A DNA stretch of 64,000 nucleotides from Listeria costaricensis (lineage in GTDB: Bacteria > Bacillota > Bacilli > Lactobacillales > Listeriaceae): positions 1 through 64,000 of the forward strand of contig NZ_FXUT01000005.1 in the NCBI RefSeq assembly GCF_900183385.1, in the 5' to 3' direction. The position numbers and the translations under genes are program-made. How positions within the stretch are numbered: the first letter of the stretch is position 1; each line of letters starts with the position of its first letter. Below the pieces are notes generated by a model. That model saw only the letters and a program-made list of their open reading frames with translations. It was not told where the DNA came from and made no database searches. Of this stretch, positions 52,922 to 60,848 are shown piece after piece.

Positions 52922-52962
52922 CCAAGACGTCCTAAGACTTATTTAGGGCGTCTTTTTTAATC
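52922..52962 (+). terminator. Rightward Rho-independent terminator
   Basis: A stem of about 11 bp (AAGACGTCCTAA with TTTAGGGCGTCTT) and a six-T tail lie between the divergent operon leader and the rightward small-protein gene. Any rightward transcript starting between 52720 and 52920 would end here. Confidence 0.78.
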
Positions 52963-53038
52963 TTAATTATTTGGGTTTATAGGTATATCCCCTTATTCAA
53001 GAAAAAACCTAACTATATAATCGAATGGAGGTGTCTTT

Positions 53039-53305
53039 ATGGATAACATTATGACTTCATTTGAAGCATTTCCAAAAATAATGATTACAGTTCTTATCCT
53101 AGGCGGCATTGGTTTCCTTTGCGCGCGTTACGGATTCAGATCATTATTTGCTTATGGAGGAAGTGTTGCTTCGATTGGTTTTTCAACAATCGGTAGTCTT
53201 GCCCTTTTAGGTGCACTTATAGTCATAATTGCAAACGGAGCAATCATCCTAACTTGTTTGGTTGTTTTAGCAGCAATCTATCTCATCATTAAATATTGGG
53301 ACTAG
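53039..53305 (+). CDS. Small hydrophobic membrane protein (possible toxin or exclusion protein)
   Basis: An 88-aa protein with three hydrophobic segments (about residues 14-32, 38-62 and 64-84), Gly/Ser-rich between them. It is the only rightward gene in the middle of the ICE. TATAAT at 53016-53021 and GGAGGTG at 7-nt spacing precede it, and a terminator follows. A near-consensus promoter faces it from 53438. It does not match Fst, TxpA or known holins that I can recall. Confidence 0.6.
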   Translation: MDNIMTSFEAFPKIMITVLILGGIGFLCARYGFRSLFAYGGSVASIGFSTIGSLALLGALIVIIANGAIILTCLVVLAAIYLIIKYWD

Positions 53306-53315
53306 AGAATTTTTG

Positions 53316-53347
53316 ATTAAAGAGGCAGTGATGGCCGTCACTGTCTT
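53316..53347. terminator. Terminator of the small hydrophobic protein gene
   Basis: AGGCAGTGA pairs with TCACTGTCT, followed by five T residues on the plus strand. On the minus strand the T-run is only three, so it is weaker in that direction. Confidence 0.75.
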
Positions 53348-53372
53348 TTTAATTTGCTATCAAAGTCTACTC

Positions 53373-53392
53373 GTTCTCCGTAAAGACACCTC
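53373..53392 (-). repeat. Inverted partial copy of the small-protein ribosome site
   Basis: The minus strand here matches 53028-53047 (Shine-Dalgarno, start codon and next three codons of the hydrophobic protein gene) at 18 of 20 positions. The start codon is changed to ACG. Confidence 0.7.
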
Positions 53393-53408
53393 AATTTATC
53401 ACTCGACT

Positions 53409-53438
53409 ATTATAATCATAATTATCACACAATGTCAA
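53409..53438 (-). promoter_or_regulatory. Near-consensus antisense promoter facing the small hydrophobic protein gene
   Basis: Minus-strand TTGACA (53433-53438) and TATAAT (53409-53414) are both perfect, 18 bp apart. A 22-bp near-perfect palindrome (53439-53460) abuts the -35. The transcript would start near 53402 and run leftwards through the terminator into the antisense of the gene. No ORF follows. Confidence 0.7.
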
Positions 53439-53507
53439 TGCGTTATATTAATATGACGCAAACAAATACCTTTTTAAAGCTAATTGATAGTCTCCTTTCT
53501 TGTTCTA

Positions 53508-56500
53508 TTACTTATTCTTTTTCTTGCGAGATGGTTGTTTGAAGAGATACATGCCTGCTGCACCTACTAGCACGCCAGCGATTAGATACATCCAACCCGG
53601 TGCACTATCATCACCTGTTTTTGGTAGTGGTTTTGCCTCATTTTTCAGCACACATTTTGTGATCTGCTGATCCTTGACAACCACTGTAATTTTTTCATCA
53701 GACTTGATGTAGCCTGCAGGCGCTTTTGTTTCAGTTAGTTCATAGGTACCATCTTTTAGAGCAAAGCGAGTCGGTTCTTTCTTAGACGTGAACGTAAAGT
53801 CAGTGTCTTCGCCTTTAATGTTGATTTCGGCACCTTCCAGTTCTTCACTTGTTGCCGCGTCAGTCTTCGTGAAGTCTACGGTACCTTTTTTCAGGTCGTT
53901 TTTCACGATAAGGTCATGTTGATCATTGACTACCTGACCTTTTTCATCACGAATAATGACTTTTGTTGGCGTAACATCGACTTCATAGGTAGTTTCATTC
54001 AACCGATAATCATTGTTACCAAGAGCTGTTTCTTTCAAGGTGTATTTGCCACAAGGGATTGCTTCAAAGTGCGCCTTACCGAAAGCATCTGTCACTTCTT
54101 TCATAGCTACATTTCCAGTCGCATCATATAATGTGAACTCATATCCTTGTGCCGCTTTGCCGGACTCGTAGTTAGAGTCAAAACCATCAGCGTCTTGTTT
54201 GTCAAGAATTTCGACTTGTTTTTCTACATCGAAATCTTGTTTAATTAGGTCGTTTCGGACAGTGAATTCATCATGACCAACCACTTGATTGTTGACATCT
54301 GTAATGAGAACATCTTGCTTTGTGATTGTGACCGTGAAGACTTGTTCGTTTAATTTATACACATCATCACTCACGATTGTTTCAAAGACTTTGTAAGTTC
54401 CGACTGGCAAGTCTGCACTTGTGACCTGACCTGTTTTATCCACTTTCATGGTGTCCACAAGTTCGTCTTTTTCATTCAATACTTCAAAGGTTGTACCTTC
54501 GGCTAATTGACCTCGTTCATAACGATAATTGAATGCGCCTTTTTGAACATCAAAGACTTCCATTTCTTTGTTTAACGTGAAATGATTTTTATACAGATCA
54601 TTCTCAACGATCGCTGTACCATCTTTAGAGATGACTTTGCCTTGATCGTCTAAAATGGTCACACCGGATTTCCGAATTTTGACCGTGTAAATCATTGGAT
54701 CAACCACTAAGCGATCATCATCAGCTGACATGGTTTCTTGGAAGGTGTAGTCACCAACTGGAAGTTGTGGACTTGTGACTTGACCTGTTTCATCAATCGT
54801 CATTGTGTCAATGACTTGTCCATCTGCATTTTTCAGCTCAAACGTTGTACCCGTTGTACGGACACCTGTTTGATCATTATATGCGTAAGAGCCTTCTTGT
54901 GCAGTAGCCACCTCATTGAATTTCATAATCGTGAAATCATCTGTATACAGATCGTTTTCGATTGGTTTTAGGTCAGCGCTTTGTTTGTCTAACGTCATGC
55001 CATCAGCATATACATAGATCGTTTGTTTGTTGGTATTGTCGTCTGCAGCGTAGGTCAATGGAATTTTATCTGTATTCTTCACATGCTGATCGGTTGTTTC
55101 GAGTTCTTGCGCATAGAAAGTCATGTTATTCGGTACTTTGACTGTACTAGAGGCAATACCATCTTTGCCTGTTTCAGAAATTGCAATTAGACTGTCTTTT
55201 GGTACAACTACTTTGTTATCAACTTTATAATCTTCTGCTGTGTAGATACCAAACGTGATGCCAGAAGTTGGCTGATAGCTTGAGTTATAAGTGCCATCTG
55301 CGTTCCAGCTGTCAACTTGTTCAGCTACTTTGACAATGTTGGTATTCAGTTCTTGCCATGTGTTCTTGGCTTTCGCATTAGCAGAGGTTACTTCTACATC
55401 TTGTCCAGCGTAAGTTAATTCTACATGGATTTTTTTAGTTGGCAGAATGTAACCTGCAGGTGCTTTGGTTTCGATCAAATCATAACCACCGAGGTAAAGT
55501 TCATCACTTGAAGCTTTGCCTTTGCTGTCTGTTACGATATGATCCACTGTATCGCCTTTGTGTGCACGGGTTGTGCCGTCCGGGGTTACAATGTCTTCAC
55601 TAGCGATAACATCAAATTCTGCGCCTTCAAGAGCTTCTTGTGAAAAACCAAATTTGTAGAGATCGCCATATTCAGAATCGGATTTTGTGGCTGTTGTAGC
55701 AACTTCACCCGTTTTAGTGAGATTGATTTTGCCTTTTTGGGCTTTGTCTGCAAACTCAACCTTGACTACGCCATCGTCATTAATTGTGCCGTTTGAGACT
55801 GTAAATTCTACAGGGTCTTTAGACAATACGTACCCATCCGGTGCTGTTAATTCTTCAATTTGATAATGACCAGCTTTTAGATCAACTGGTACATAAACTT
55901 GTCCAGCATCATCTGTTTTGAATTCCGTGTTTCCTTCAATGCTTACATATTTATCCGTTGACAGGTCTTTGACTTTGAAGGTTGTGTTGGCTGCTGGAAT
56001 GGTTTTTCCAGTCTCCTTATCGACCTTCACAATTTTTAGAATTCCAGTCAAATTGTCGTCGAAAAGGTTATAATGATATATCTTTCCTTGCTCATTGACA
56101 AAGACTTCAAAATCAGGAACTGGTAACACGCCTTCCGGTGTTTTGGATTCGTGGATCGTGTAATGACCGTAAACAACATCATTGAACTTTAGCGCGCCAT
56201 TCTTATCCGTTGTTCCTGTTTGAACCACCTTTCCGTCTTTATCGATCAATTGAAATTCTGCACCTGCAAGTCCAGCAAGTTCACCACTGCCACCACTTGG
56301 AGACCAGTATTTTTGGATTTCAATGTTTCCCTTGATAACATCGTCTGATACATTCTGTGTCAACACAAGTTTGTTATCACTGTTCATTTTAAGTTCAGAT
56401 GTATAGACTTTACTGTTAAGGTTGTAGCCCTGCGGTGCTTTGATTTCTTGCGTTTTGATCGGGCCAATTAATAATGAAGCATCTGGTGTTGAGCCTTTAC

Positions 56501-57533
56501 CGTTTTTGTCCAATGTCACGATTTCAGAGTGATTACTGCTGTCAGTGACTTTGTACTGTGCTCCTGCGAACGTTGACTCACCCTGATTTTTGCTACCTGT
56601 TTCAGAGTCAGTTTTAACAATGTTCACTTTGCCTTTTTGGGCTGTGAATTTAGCTGTTAGATCCTGTACCGAAATAGGGTCTTTTGCTGTACCTGCTTTC
56701 ATCAAACTTTGAACAGACGAAGAATTATTAGGAGTAAATTTTAACGCTGTTACTTCATGAATATCTGTTGGCACATTAATCTTCACAATCTTATCATAAG
56801 ACGCATCTGCTACCAATTTAAAATCTTCATTAGCGCTTAGAGTAACATTACCACTATGTTTTTTCCCGTCTCTTGTTACAGCTGCTACTCCCGATGGTAG
56901 AGACAAAGTAAAATGCGCATTCGTTGAATCTGTATCTGTTATATACCATGGTGTCTCTTGTTGACCTGTGCTTGAATTCCAGCTAGCATTTTGATTTTTA
57001 TTTTCGATAGAGAATTTACCCGTTGGCATATCTAATTTATAAGCATGATCCAACAATTCTTTAACTCCCGGATCATTTGCCATTGCTGGGGAATCAAAAT
57101 TACCTAGATAAAAGTTTAAAGCAACGTATGTGTCAACGTAATTTTTTTCACTAGTACCATTGTAAGGATATCCTGCCTTTAATATATTCCTAACACCAGG
57201 ATCATTGTATACCGATTGTGCATAAGTGATATTTACTGGATACGTTTTTGATGGTTCAATACAGAAAGCTGGTTCCCCATCAACTTCGATATACGCCGTA
57301 CTCGTCTTATATCCACCGTACCAAGCACTCATCTCACCCGACGAGGTTCCACTTGATTTTAAATTAGGTTTATACGAACTCGTAATAGTCAAACCGTCAT
57401 CAGTTTTACCGACATCATACATCCTTTTTTCTGCACCTAGTGCTAAAACAGAAGCCGAAGGAAGGAAAGCTTGGAGTATAACAAAAAAAGCCGTGCATAT
57501 TGCTAACAACGGCTTAAATTTCTTTTTATACAT
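53508..57533 (-). CDS. LPXTG-anchored multi-CnaB adhesin with thioester-like N-terminal domain
   Basis: A 1341-aa surface protein. There is a signal peptide at 1-32 and a thioester-like domain at about 65-180. Eight or nine CnaB/SpaA-type repeats follow, recognisable by KTG/KVDKETGK starts and E-x-x-AP-x-GY endings. The last three are longer ~100-residue repeats with VGDYTFQET, VGTYKVFET and CGKYTLKET. The C-terminus has LPKTGDDSAPGW, a membrane helix and RKKKNK for sortase anchoring. The reactive Cys is present in FCIEPSK, but the expected Gln is Tyr in VDTYVALNF. Probably aids mating-pair contact or host adhesion; this is inference. Confidence 0.88.
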   Translation of the reverse strand: MYKKKFKPLLAICTAFFVILQAFLPSASVLALGAEKRMYDVGKTDDGLTITSSYKPNLKSSGTSSGEMSAWYGGYKTSTAYIEVDGEPAFCIEPSKTYPVNITYAQSVYNDPGVRNILKAGYPYNGTSEKNYVDTYVALNFYLGNFDSPAMANDPGVKELLDHAYKLDMPTGKFSIENKNQNASWNSSTGQQETPWYITDTDSTNAHFTLSLPSGVAAVTRDGKKHSGNVTLSANEDFKLVADASYDKIVKINVPTDIHEVTALKFTPNNSSSVQSLMKAGTAKDPISVQDLTAKFTAQKGKVNIVKTDSETGSKNQGESTFAGAQYKVTDSSNHSEIVTLDKNGKGSTPDASLLIGPIKTQEIKAPQGYNLNSKVYTSELKMNSDNKLVLTQNVSDDVIKGNIEIQKYWSPSGGSGELAGLAGAEFQLIDKDGKVVQTGTTDKNGALKFNDVVYGHYTIHESKTPEGVLPVPDFEVFVNEQGKIYHYNLFDDNLTGILKIVKVDKETGKTIPAANTTFKVKDLSTDKYVSIEGNTEFKTDDAGQVYVPVDLKAGHYQIEELTAPDGYVLSKDPVEFTVSNGTINDDGVVKVEFADKAQKGKINLTKTGEVATTATKSDSEYGDLYKFGFSQEALEGAEFDVIASEDIVTPDGTTRAHKGDTVDHIVTDSKGKASSDELYLGGYDLIETKAPAGYILPTKKIHVELTYAGQDVEVTSANAKAKNTWQELNTNIVKVAEQVDSWNADGTYNSSYQPTSGITFGIYTAEDYKVDNKVVVPKDSLIAISETGKDGIASSTVKVPNNMTFYAQELETTDQHVKNTDKIPLTYAADDNTNKQTIYVYADGMTLDKQSADLKPIENDLYTDDFTIMKFNEVATAQEGSYAYNDQTGVRTTGTTFELKNADGQVIDTMTIDETGQVTSPQLPVGDYTFQETMSADDDRLVVDPMIYTVKIRKSGVTILDDQGKVISKDGTAIVENDLYKNHFTLNKEMEVFDVQKGAFNYRYERGQLAEGTTFEVLNEKDELVDTMKVDKTGQVTSADLPVGTYKVFETIVSDDVYKLNEQVFTVTITKQDVLITDVNNQVVGHDEFTVRNDLIKQDFDVEKQVEILDKQDADGFDSNYESGKAAQGYEFTLYDATGNVAMKEVTDAFGKAHFEAIPCGKYTLKETALGNNDYRLNETTYEVDVTPTKVIIRDEKGQVVNDQHDLIVKNDLKKGTVDFTKTDAATSEELEGAEINIKGEDTDFTFTSKKEPTRFALKDGTYELTETKAPAGYIKSDEKITVVVKDQQITKCVLKNEAKPLPKTGDDSAPGWMYLIAGVLVGAAGMYLFKQPSRKKKNK

Positions 57534-57624
57534 ATTTTTTATAGTCTCCTCTTCAAATTAATATTAATATCAAAATTATTTGTAGGCGAGCGAATTTTCA
57601 TTTATAATTACCTCCTGAAGTCAA

Positions 57625-57656
57625 TAAAAAAGAAGCAGTGTTTTTTAACTGCTTCT
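57625..57656 (-). terminator. Rho-independent terminator of the serine-rich protein gene
   Basis: Stem GAAGCAGT with ACTGCTTC, then six T residues on the minus strand, placed between the serine-rich protein gene and the adhesin gene. Confidence 0.85.
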
Positions 57657-57668
57657 CTCCATTTGTTA

Positions 57669-58784
57669 TTACCAGCCATCATAGATGTTTGTTCCGCCAT
57701 CAGAATTTGGTTCTTCATAATGACTATTATTTGACGAATCATTGGAACTAGGTGAACCTCCACTAGACGAATTCGATCCTGATGAAGAACTAGAACCTGA
57801 TGAACCGCTATTTGAGTTTGACGATCCATTCGATGACTTATTTGATGATGACGAACTAGAACCGCTAGAGTTTGAACCGCTAGAGTAATTATTTGAACTT
57901 GACGAGCCGCCACTTGATGAAGAGTTTGAACTCGACGATGAGCCAGAATCACTAGAATAGTAATTTGAACCACTGCTATTGCTAGTAGATGAACTGCTGT
58001 TATTATTGGATGCAGATGAATTGTCGCTGGAAGGTTGAGCTTCCTGTGTAGCTTGTTCTTGCGCCACCGCAGTTTCGCTTGCAGTGATTTTTTCGTCGAT
58101 TGGCGCTAGTTTATCTGATAACTCATTTTTTGCTTTTTTTTGTTTAATAGCATCCACTGCTGTTTTTGCATCATTGTAAGTGTCGCGATCAGAGCTATCA
58201 ATTTCTTTATCGGCACATAATGCATTCACTTTATCAGTAGCTGTTTTAATTTGCGCTTCTTGTTTTTTTGCTTCATCAATAGTCTTGCGTTGTTCTGTGA
58301 CAAATGCTGATTTTTCTTTCTCTAAATCCGCTGCTTCTTTTTCTATAGAAGCTATATCTGCATCCACAACCAGAGCACCCTCGCCATCTAGAAGTGCCTT
58401 AGCACCATCTCGAAGTAATACCATGTCATTCGCATCTGTTAGATCGTTTGTAAGTTGCATGAACATTTCTGCCGTTTCTTTGTCCATCTCTTGTCCATTA
58501 AATTCATTGTTTATTTTATCAGACAATGATTTCACTGTTTCAGCTGTCGTATCATCTTTAATGAATTCTTTCTTAGAATCTGTATAGAAAGCATCTGCTT
58601 TCTTTTGATAACCATTAATATCTTTTTGCATCTTTTCTACCGCAAGCTGTTCCCGTTCTTCCGCTTGTACTGTTTGATAGTGGGCAACTGAATATCCACC
58701 CCCTACTGCTAAAAGCGTCGCCGCCACCGCAGAAGTAATGATAATTTTTGTTTTTTTTGTTAGATTGTTCTTTTTATGTTTCAT
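57669..58784 (-). CDS. Secreted coiled-coil protein with serine-rich tail
   Basis: A 371-aa protein. Residues 1-38 hold a basic stretch and a hydrophobic export or anchor helix. Residues 36-245 are a charged coiled coil rich in Lys, Glu, Asp and Ala. Residues 250-360 are almost entirely Ser, Asn and Gly. There is no LPXTG motif, so it is anchored by the N-terminal helix or released. It has no family name that I recognise. It shares orientation with the adhesin gene but has its own promoter and terminator. Confidence 0.72.
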   Translation of the reverse strand: MKHKKNNLTKKTKIIITSAVAATLLAVGGGYSVAHYQTVQAEEREQLAVEKMQKDINGYQKKADAFYTDSKKEFIKDDTTAETVKSLSDKINNEFNGQEMDKETAEMFMQLTNDLTDANDMVLLRDGAKALLDGEGALVVDADIASIEKEAADLEKEKSAFVTEQRKTIDEAKKQEAQIKTATDKVNALCADKEIDSSDRDTYNDAKTAVDAIKQKKAKNELSDKLAPIDEKITASETAVAQEQATQEAQPSSDNSSASNNNSSSSTSNSSGSNYYSSDSGSSSSSNSSSSGGSSSSNNYSSGSNSSGSSSSSSNKSSNGSSNSNSGSSGSSSSSGSNSSSGGSPSSNDSSNNSHYEEPNSDGGTNIYDGW

Positions 58785-58866
58785 ATTGCATCTCCTTTTG
58801 TTTTTATATGTATTTTTTCCTATTTTATGTCTTTTTTAACCAAAAATCCATTGATTTAATAGTTAT

Positions 58867-58875
58867 ATTATACCA
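58867..58875 (-). promoter_or_regulatory. Extended -10 promoter of the serine-rich protein gene
   Basis: Minus-strand TGGTATAAT is an extended -10 element with a perfect TATAAT. The -35 is weak, as is usual with extended -10 promoters. It lies about 85 bp upstream of the ATG. Confidence 0.6.
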
Positions 58876-58928
58876 TAAACCAACTATTTTTGATATACTT
58901 ATTTAGAATTTTATCCTTTTTGTTTGAT

Positions 58929-59135
58929 TTACGAAAAAAATTTACTGAGTATTAATTCGCCTTTATACAAAAAGAATTGCGCAGCAAGAAAAAGCCAAAT
59001 TATCCCGAAAAAACTCATGAAAAATCGCGCGGCTTTCCATAATGGGGTTTCTTCTTCTATATAAACCAAACAGCAAAAAGCCGCAAGTACGTAAATAAAT
59101 GTATAAATTGAAAAAATATATGTTATCACAATCAC
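58929..59135 (-). CDS. Unknown small membrane protein
   Basis: A 68-aa protein with two strong hydrophobic helices (residues 3-25 and 36-58). Not recognised. It is downstream of the structured element at 59146-59259. Confidence 0.5.
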   Translation of the reverse strand: MIVITYIFSIYTFIYVLAAFCCLVYIEEETPLWKAARFFMSFFGIIWLFLAAQFFLYKGELILSKFFS

Positions 59136-59145
59136 TACTCCTTTT

Positions 59146-59259
59146 TTTTGCCGTGAAAGCAGAGATAGAAGGAAAAGGGGGTGAAACCTTCTAGCTCTAC
59201 CCGTATATTAAAGGGAGGTTGATAATAGAGGTATTTCTACCTCCGCTTTCGCGGCAAAA
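59146..59259. other. Multi-branched structured DNA/RNA element
   Basis: Two 19-nt arms (59146-59164 and 59241-59259) pair with two mismatches. They enclose hairpins TAGAAGG/CCTTCTA (59166-59172 with 59187-59193) and GAGGTA/TACCTC (59228-59233 with 59238-59243), and a weaker ACCC/GGG pairing between them. The fold is a closed multi-arm junction of about 114 nt. It lies between two genes of the cargo operon and has no ORF. It could be a single-strand replication origin or a structured RNA. Confidence 0.6.
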
Positions 59260-59281
59260 TTTCTAAAGTTATATTTAAAAT

Positions 59282-59542
59282 TTATACCGATTGATATTCG
59301 GTTCTATAAAGTAACTTAATCTCGCAATTACCCCATGCCTCAAAATTTAGAAAAGGATAAACACCATGCTGTTCTGCACGCATCATTAATGATATGTCTG
59401 TAAATGCTATCACTGGTTTTTCTTCTCTTTTAATATCTACAACTATCCCTTGATAATAACCGGCAGGCATTCCGCAAAAATCATCGAACACATAAACCCC
59501 CACAATATCGCCATGTTTTAATTCTTCAATATCGTTAAACAT
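59282..59542 (-). CDS. Unknown small ICE protein
   Basis: An 86-aa soluble, beta-rich protein (HGDIVGVYVFDDFCGMPAGYYQGIVVDI), perhaps a small barrel. No family was recognised. AAAGGAGTG lies ahead of the ATG. Confidence 0.52.
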   Translation of the reverse strand: MFNDIEELKHGDIVGVYVFDDFCGMPAGYYQGIVVDIKREEKPVIAFTDISLMMRAEQHGVYPFLNFEAWGNCEIKLLYRTEYQSV

Positions 59543-59562
59543 CTTTGTCCACTCCTTTCAAA

Positions 59563-59967
59563 TTAGATTTTCTGCAAAAGGTTCTCTGCCATGTTATAGA
59601 GCGCTTTTGTGCTTAAATAAGGTTCTTCCCCATCGGCAATGACAACTTTTTTTACACAGTCTTTTACTTGATCGTCTACTAACACATACCTGAAAAATTC
59701 CATTTTGAGAATGAGTTTCTCATCCTTTTCTTGATAGTCATATACACTCCAAAAATATTTTTTCCGTTTGTACAGGTAGGCACAAGATTGATTGCGGATC
59801 AGCATTATAATCCAATCTTGATTTTTAGCGTGCGGAAAAATTAATACATCATTTTCTCTTTCATCGTCAAATTGGATGATCATTGCATCTTTAATTGGTG
59901 AATATGGTAATTGTGCAATTCCCATACTCAATTCTTCTTTGATAAACTTTTCTACTGTTTTGTGCAT
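59563..59967 (-). CDS. Unknown ICE protein
   Basis: A 134-aa soluble alpha/beta protein with no family recognised. The ATG at 59967 is 8 nt after AAAAGGAGTG and is preferred to the ATG at 59976. It lies 20 bp upstream of the next gene of the cargo operon. Confidence 0.52.
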   Translation of the reverse strand: MHKTVEKFIKEELSMGIAQLPYSPIKDAMIIQFDDERENDVLIFPHAKNQDWIIMLIRNQSCAYLYKRKKYFWSVYDYQEKDEKLILKMEFFRYVLVDDQVKDCVKKVVIADGEEPYLSTKALYNMAENLLQKI

Positions 59968-59989
59968 TGGTATCACTCCTTTTACATTT

Positions 59990-60193
59990 TTAACTTTTCA
60001 ATTCTTGCTCATTACTACTTACCAAGTCGTTATATTTCGATTCCAATTCACCCAGTTTTTGTAATTTTTTAGCTAAAGATTTACACGCCGATCCATCATT
60101 AACAGTTTCTCTGTGATACATCCAATCTTTCATTTCCATTTCAACATCAAACACCAAGCAGTTTATTTTTCGTAATAATTCATCGTGGTTCAT
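59990..60193 (-). CDS. Unknown small helical ICE protein
   Basis: A 67-aa, wholly helical, charged protein with heptad-like Leu spacing (LAKKLQKLGELESKYNDL). AGGAGGAAAT precedes the ATG. No family was recognised. Confidence 0.52.
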   Translation of the reverse strand: MNHDELLRKINCLVFDVEMEMKDWMYHRETVNDGSACKSLAKKLQKLGELESKYNDLVSSNEQELKS

Positions 60194-60244
60194 TTTATAT
60201 TTCCTCCTTATTTTTAGATATTCGTGTATAATTTAATTTGATTA

Positions 60245-60271
60245 CCTCTAGATAAAAGAGGACTAAAACGT
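60245..60271. repeat. Imperfect direct repeat, copy 1
   Basis: Matches 60311-60337 at 19 of 27 positions (ACCTCTA at one end, GGACTAAA at the other). The two copies flank the coupling-protein gene scar. Confidence 0.5.
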
Positions 60272-60303
60272 CAGGACGTTGCAAGCCAACAATCATAAAG
60301 TAA
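60271..60303 (-). pseudogene. 33-bp scar of a second coupling-protein gene
   Basis: Read on the minus strand, these 11 codons give YFMIVGLQRPD, identical to the protein segment encoded at 48571-48603 in the intact coupling-protein gene. The DNA differs at several third positions. No coding continues on either side. This points to a divergent homologue's debris, not a recent copy. Confidence 0.72.
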
Positions 60304-60310
60304 GAGAATA

Positions 60311-60337
60311 CCTCTAAACGGCAACGGACTAAAGCGC
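60311..60337. repeat. Imperfect direct repeat, copy 2
   Basis: Partner of 60245-60271; 19 of 27 positions agree. It overlaps the stop region of the adjacent 73-aa gene. Confidence 0.5.
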
Positions 60338-60550
60338 CCAATTGACAAACTCTTTGATCACTTCATTTCGCTCATGTACATTTAATGAACACAACCAAAT
60401 TTGATCAATTTTGTTGTAGAATTCTTGAGAGTCCGCGATAAAGTCGTAGAAGCTTCTTATCGTTAAGCCAATGTCCGCTTGACGATTTTTGGCGTGCCTT
60501 TCTTTTAAATGTTCTAAAATTTGTTTTTGAGCCGGATTTAACACGAACAT
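60329..60550 (-). CDS. Unknown 73-aa ICE protein
   Basis: A soluble helical protein with an excellent ribosome site (AAAGGAGGG, 10 nt before ATG). That site lies inside the overlapping upstream gene. No family was recognised. Confidence 0.55.
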   Translation of the reverse strand: MFVLNPAQKQILEHLKERHAKNRQADIGLTIRSFYDFIADSQEFYNKIDQIWLCSLNVHERNEVIKEFVNWAL

Positions 60551-60641
60551 TCTTTTTGAACCCTCCTTTCAAAGTTTGGAAAATAAAATAAGCAATCATG
60601 CAGATTAGCACAAATGCTGTAAAAAGAGTAGCTATGGACAT
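60405..60641 (-). CDS. Small membrane protein overlapping the 73-aa gene
   Basis: A 78-aa frame: one membrane helix (residues 3-24) followed by a strongly basic tail. ATG at 60641 has GAGGAAGTG in front. It shares 146 bp with the 73-aa gene in another frame. The tail may be non-functional read-on, or a frameshift may have lengthened it. The 60693-60848 stretch upstream shows only a degenerate frame with two stops. Confidence 0.4.
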   Translation of the reverse strand: MSIATLFTAFVLICMIAYFIFQTLKGGFKKNVRVKSGSKTNFRTFKRKARQKSSSGHWLNDKKLLRLYRGLSRILQQN

Positions 60642-60848
60642 TCCATTCACTTCCTCTGTTTTATTATGTATAAGACTTGAAAAAGTCTTCAATTACCGTC
60701 TGAACCGCATGAGTTTCCACTTAATAGAATTAAGCTTCGTGACACCTAACCAGTCGACCGCTGCATCTTGATAAAGGAGCAATCAGTGAACTTTCCATTT
60801 GACCGGATCAACTGCTGATTGAAGTGCTCTCCAAATTATTCGCTTGTT

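Noticed and set aside
53039-53305. A class II bacteriocin or a holin
   Set aside because: No double-glycine leader, no immunity or export genes, and no endolysin partner; the spacing of three helices fits neither well.
57669-57973. Long minus-strand frame at 57608-57973 and the repeated tract as tandem DNA repeats or a CRISPR array
   Set aside because: The repetition is codon-level Ser/Asn/Gly low complexity of the serine-rich protein; the other frame is its shadow and there are no constant repeats with unique spacers.
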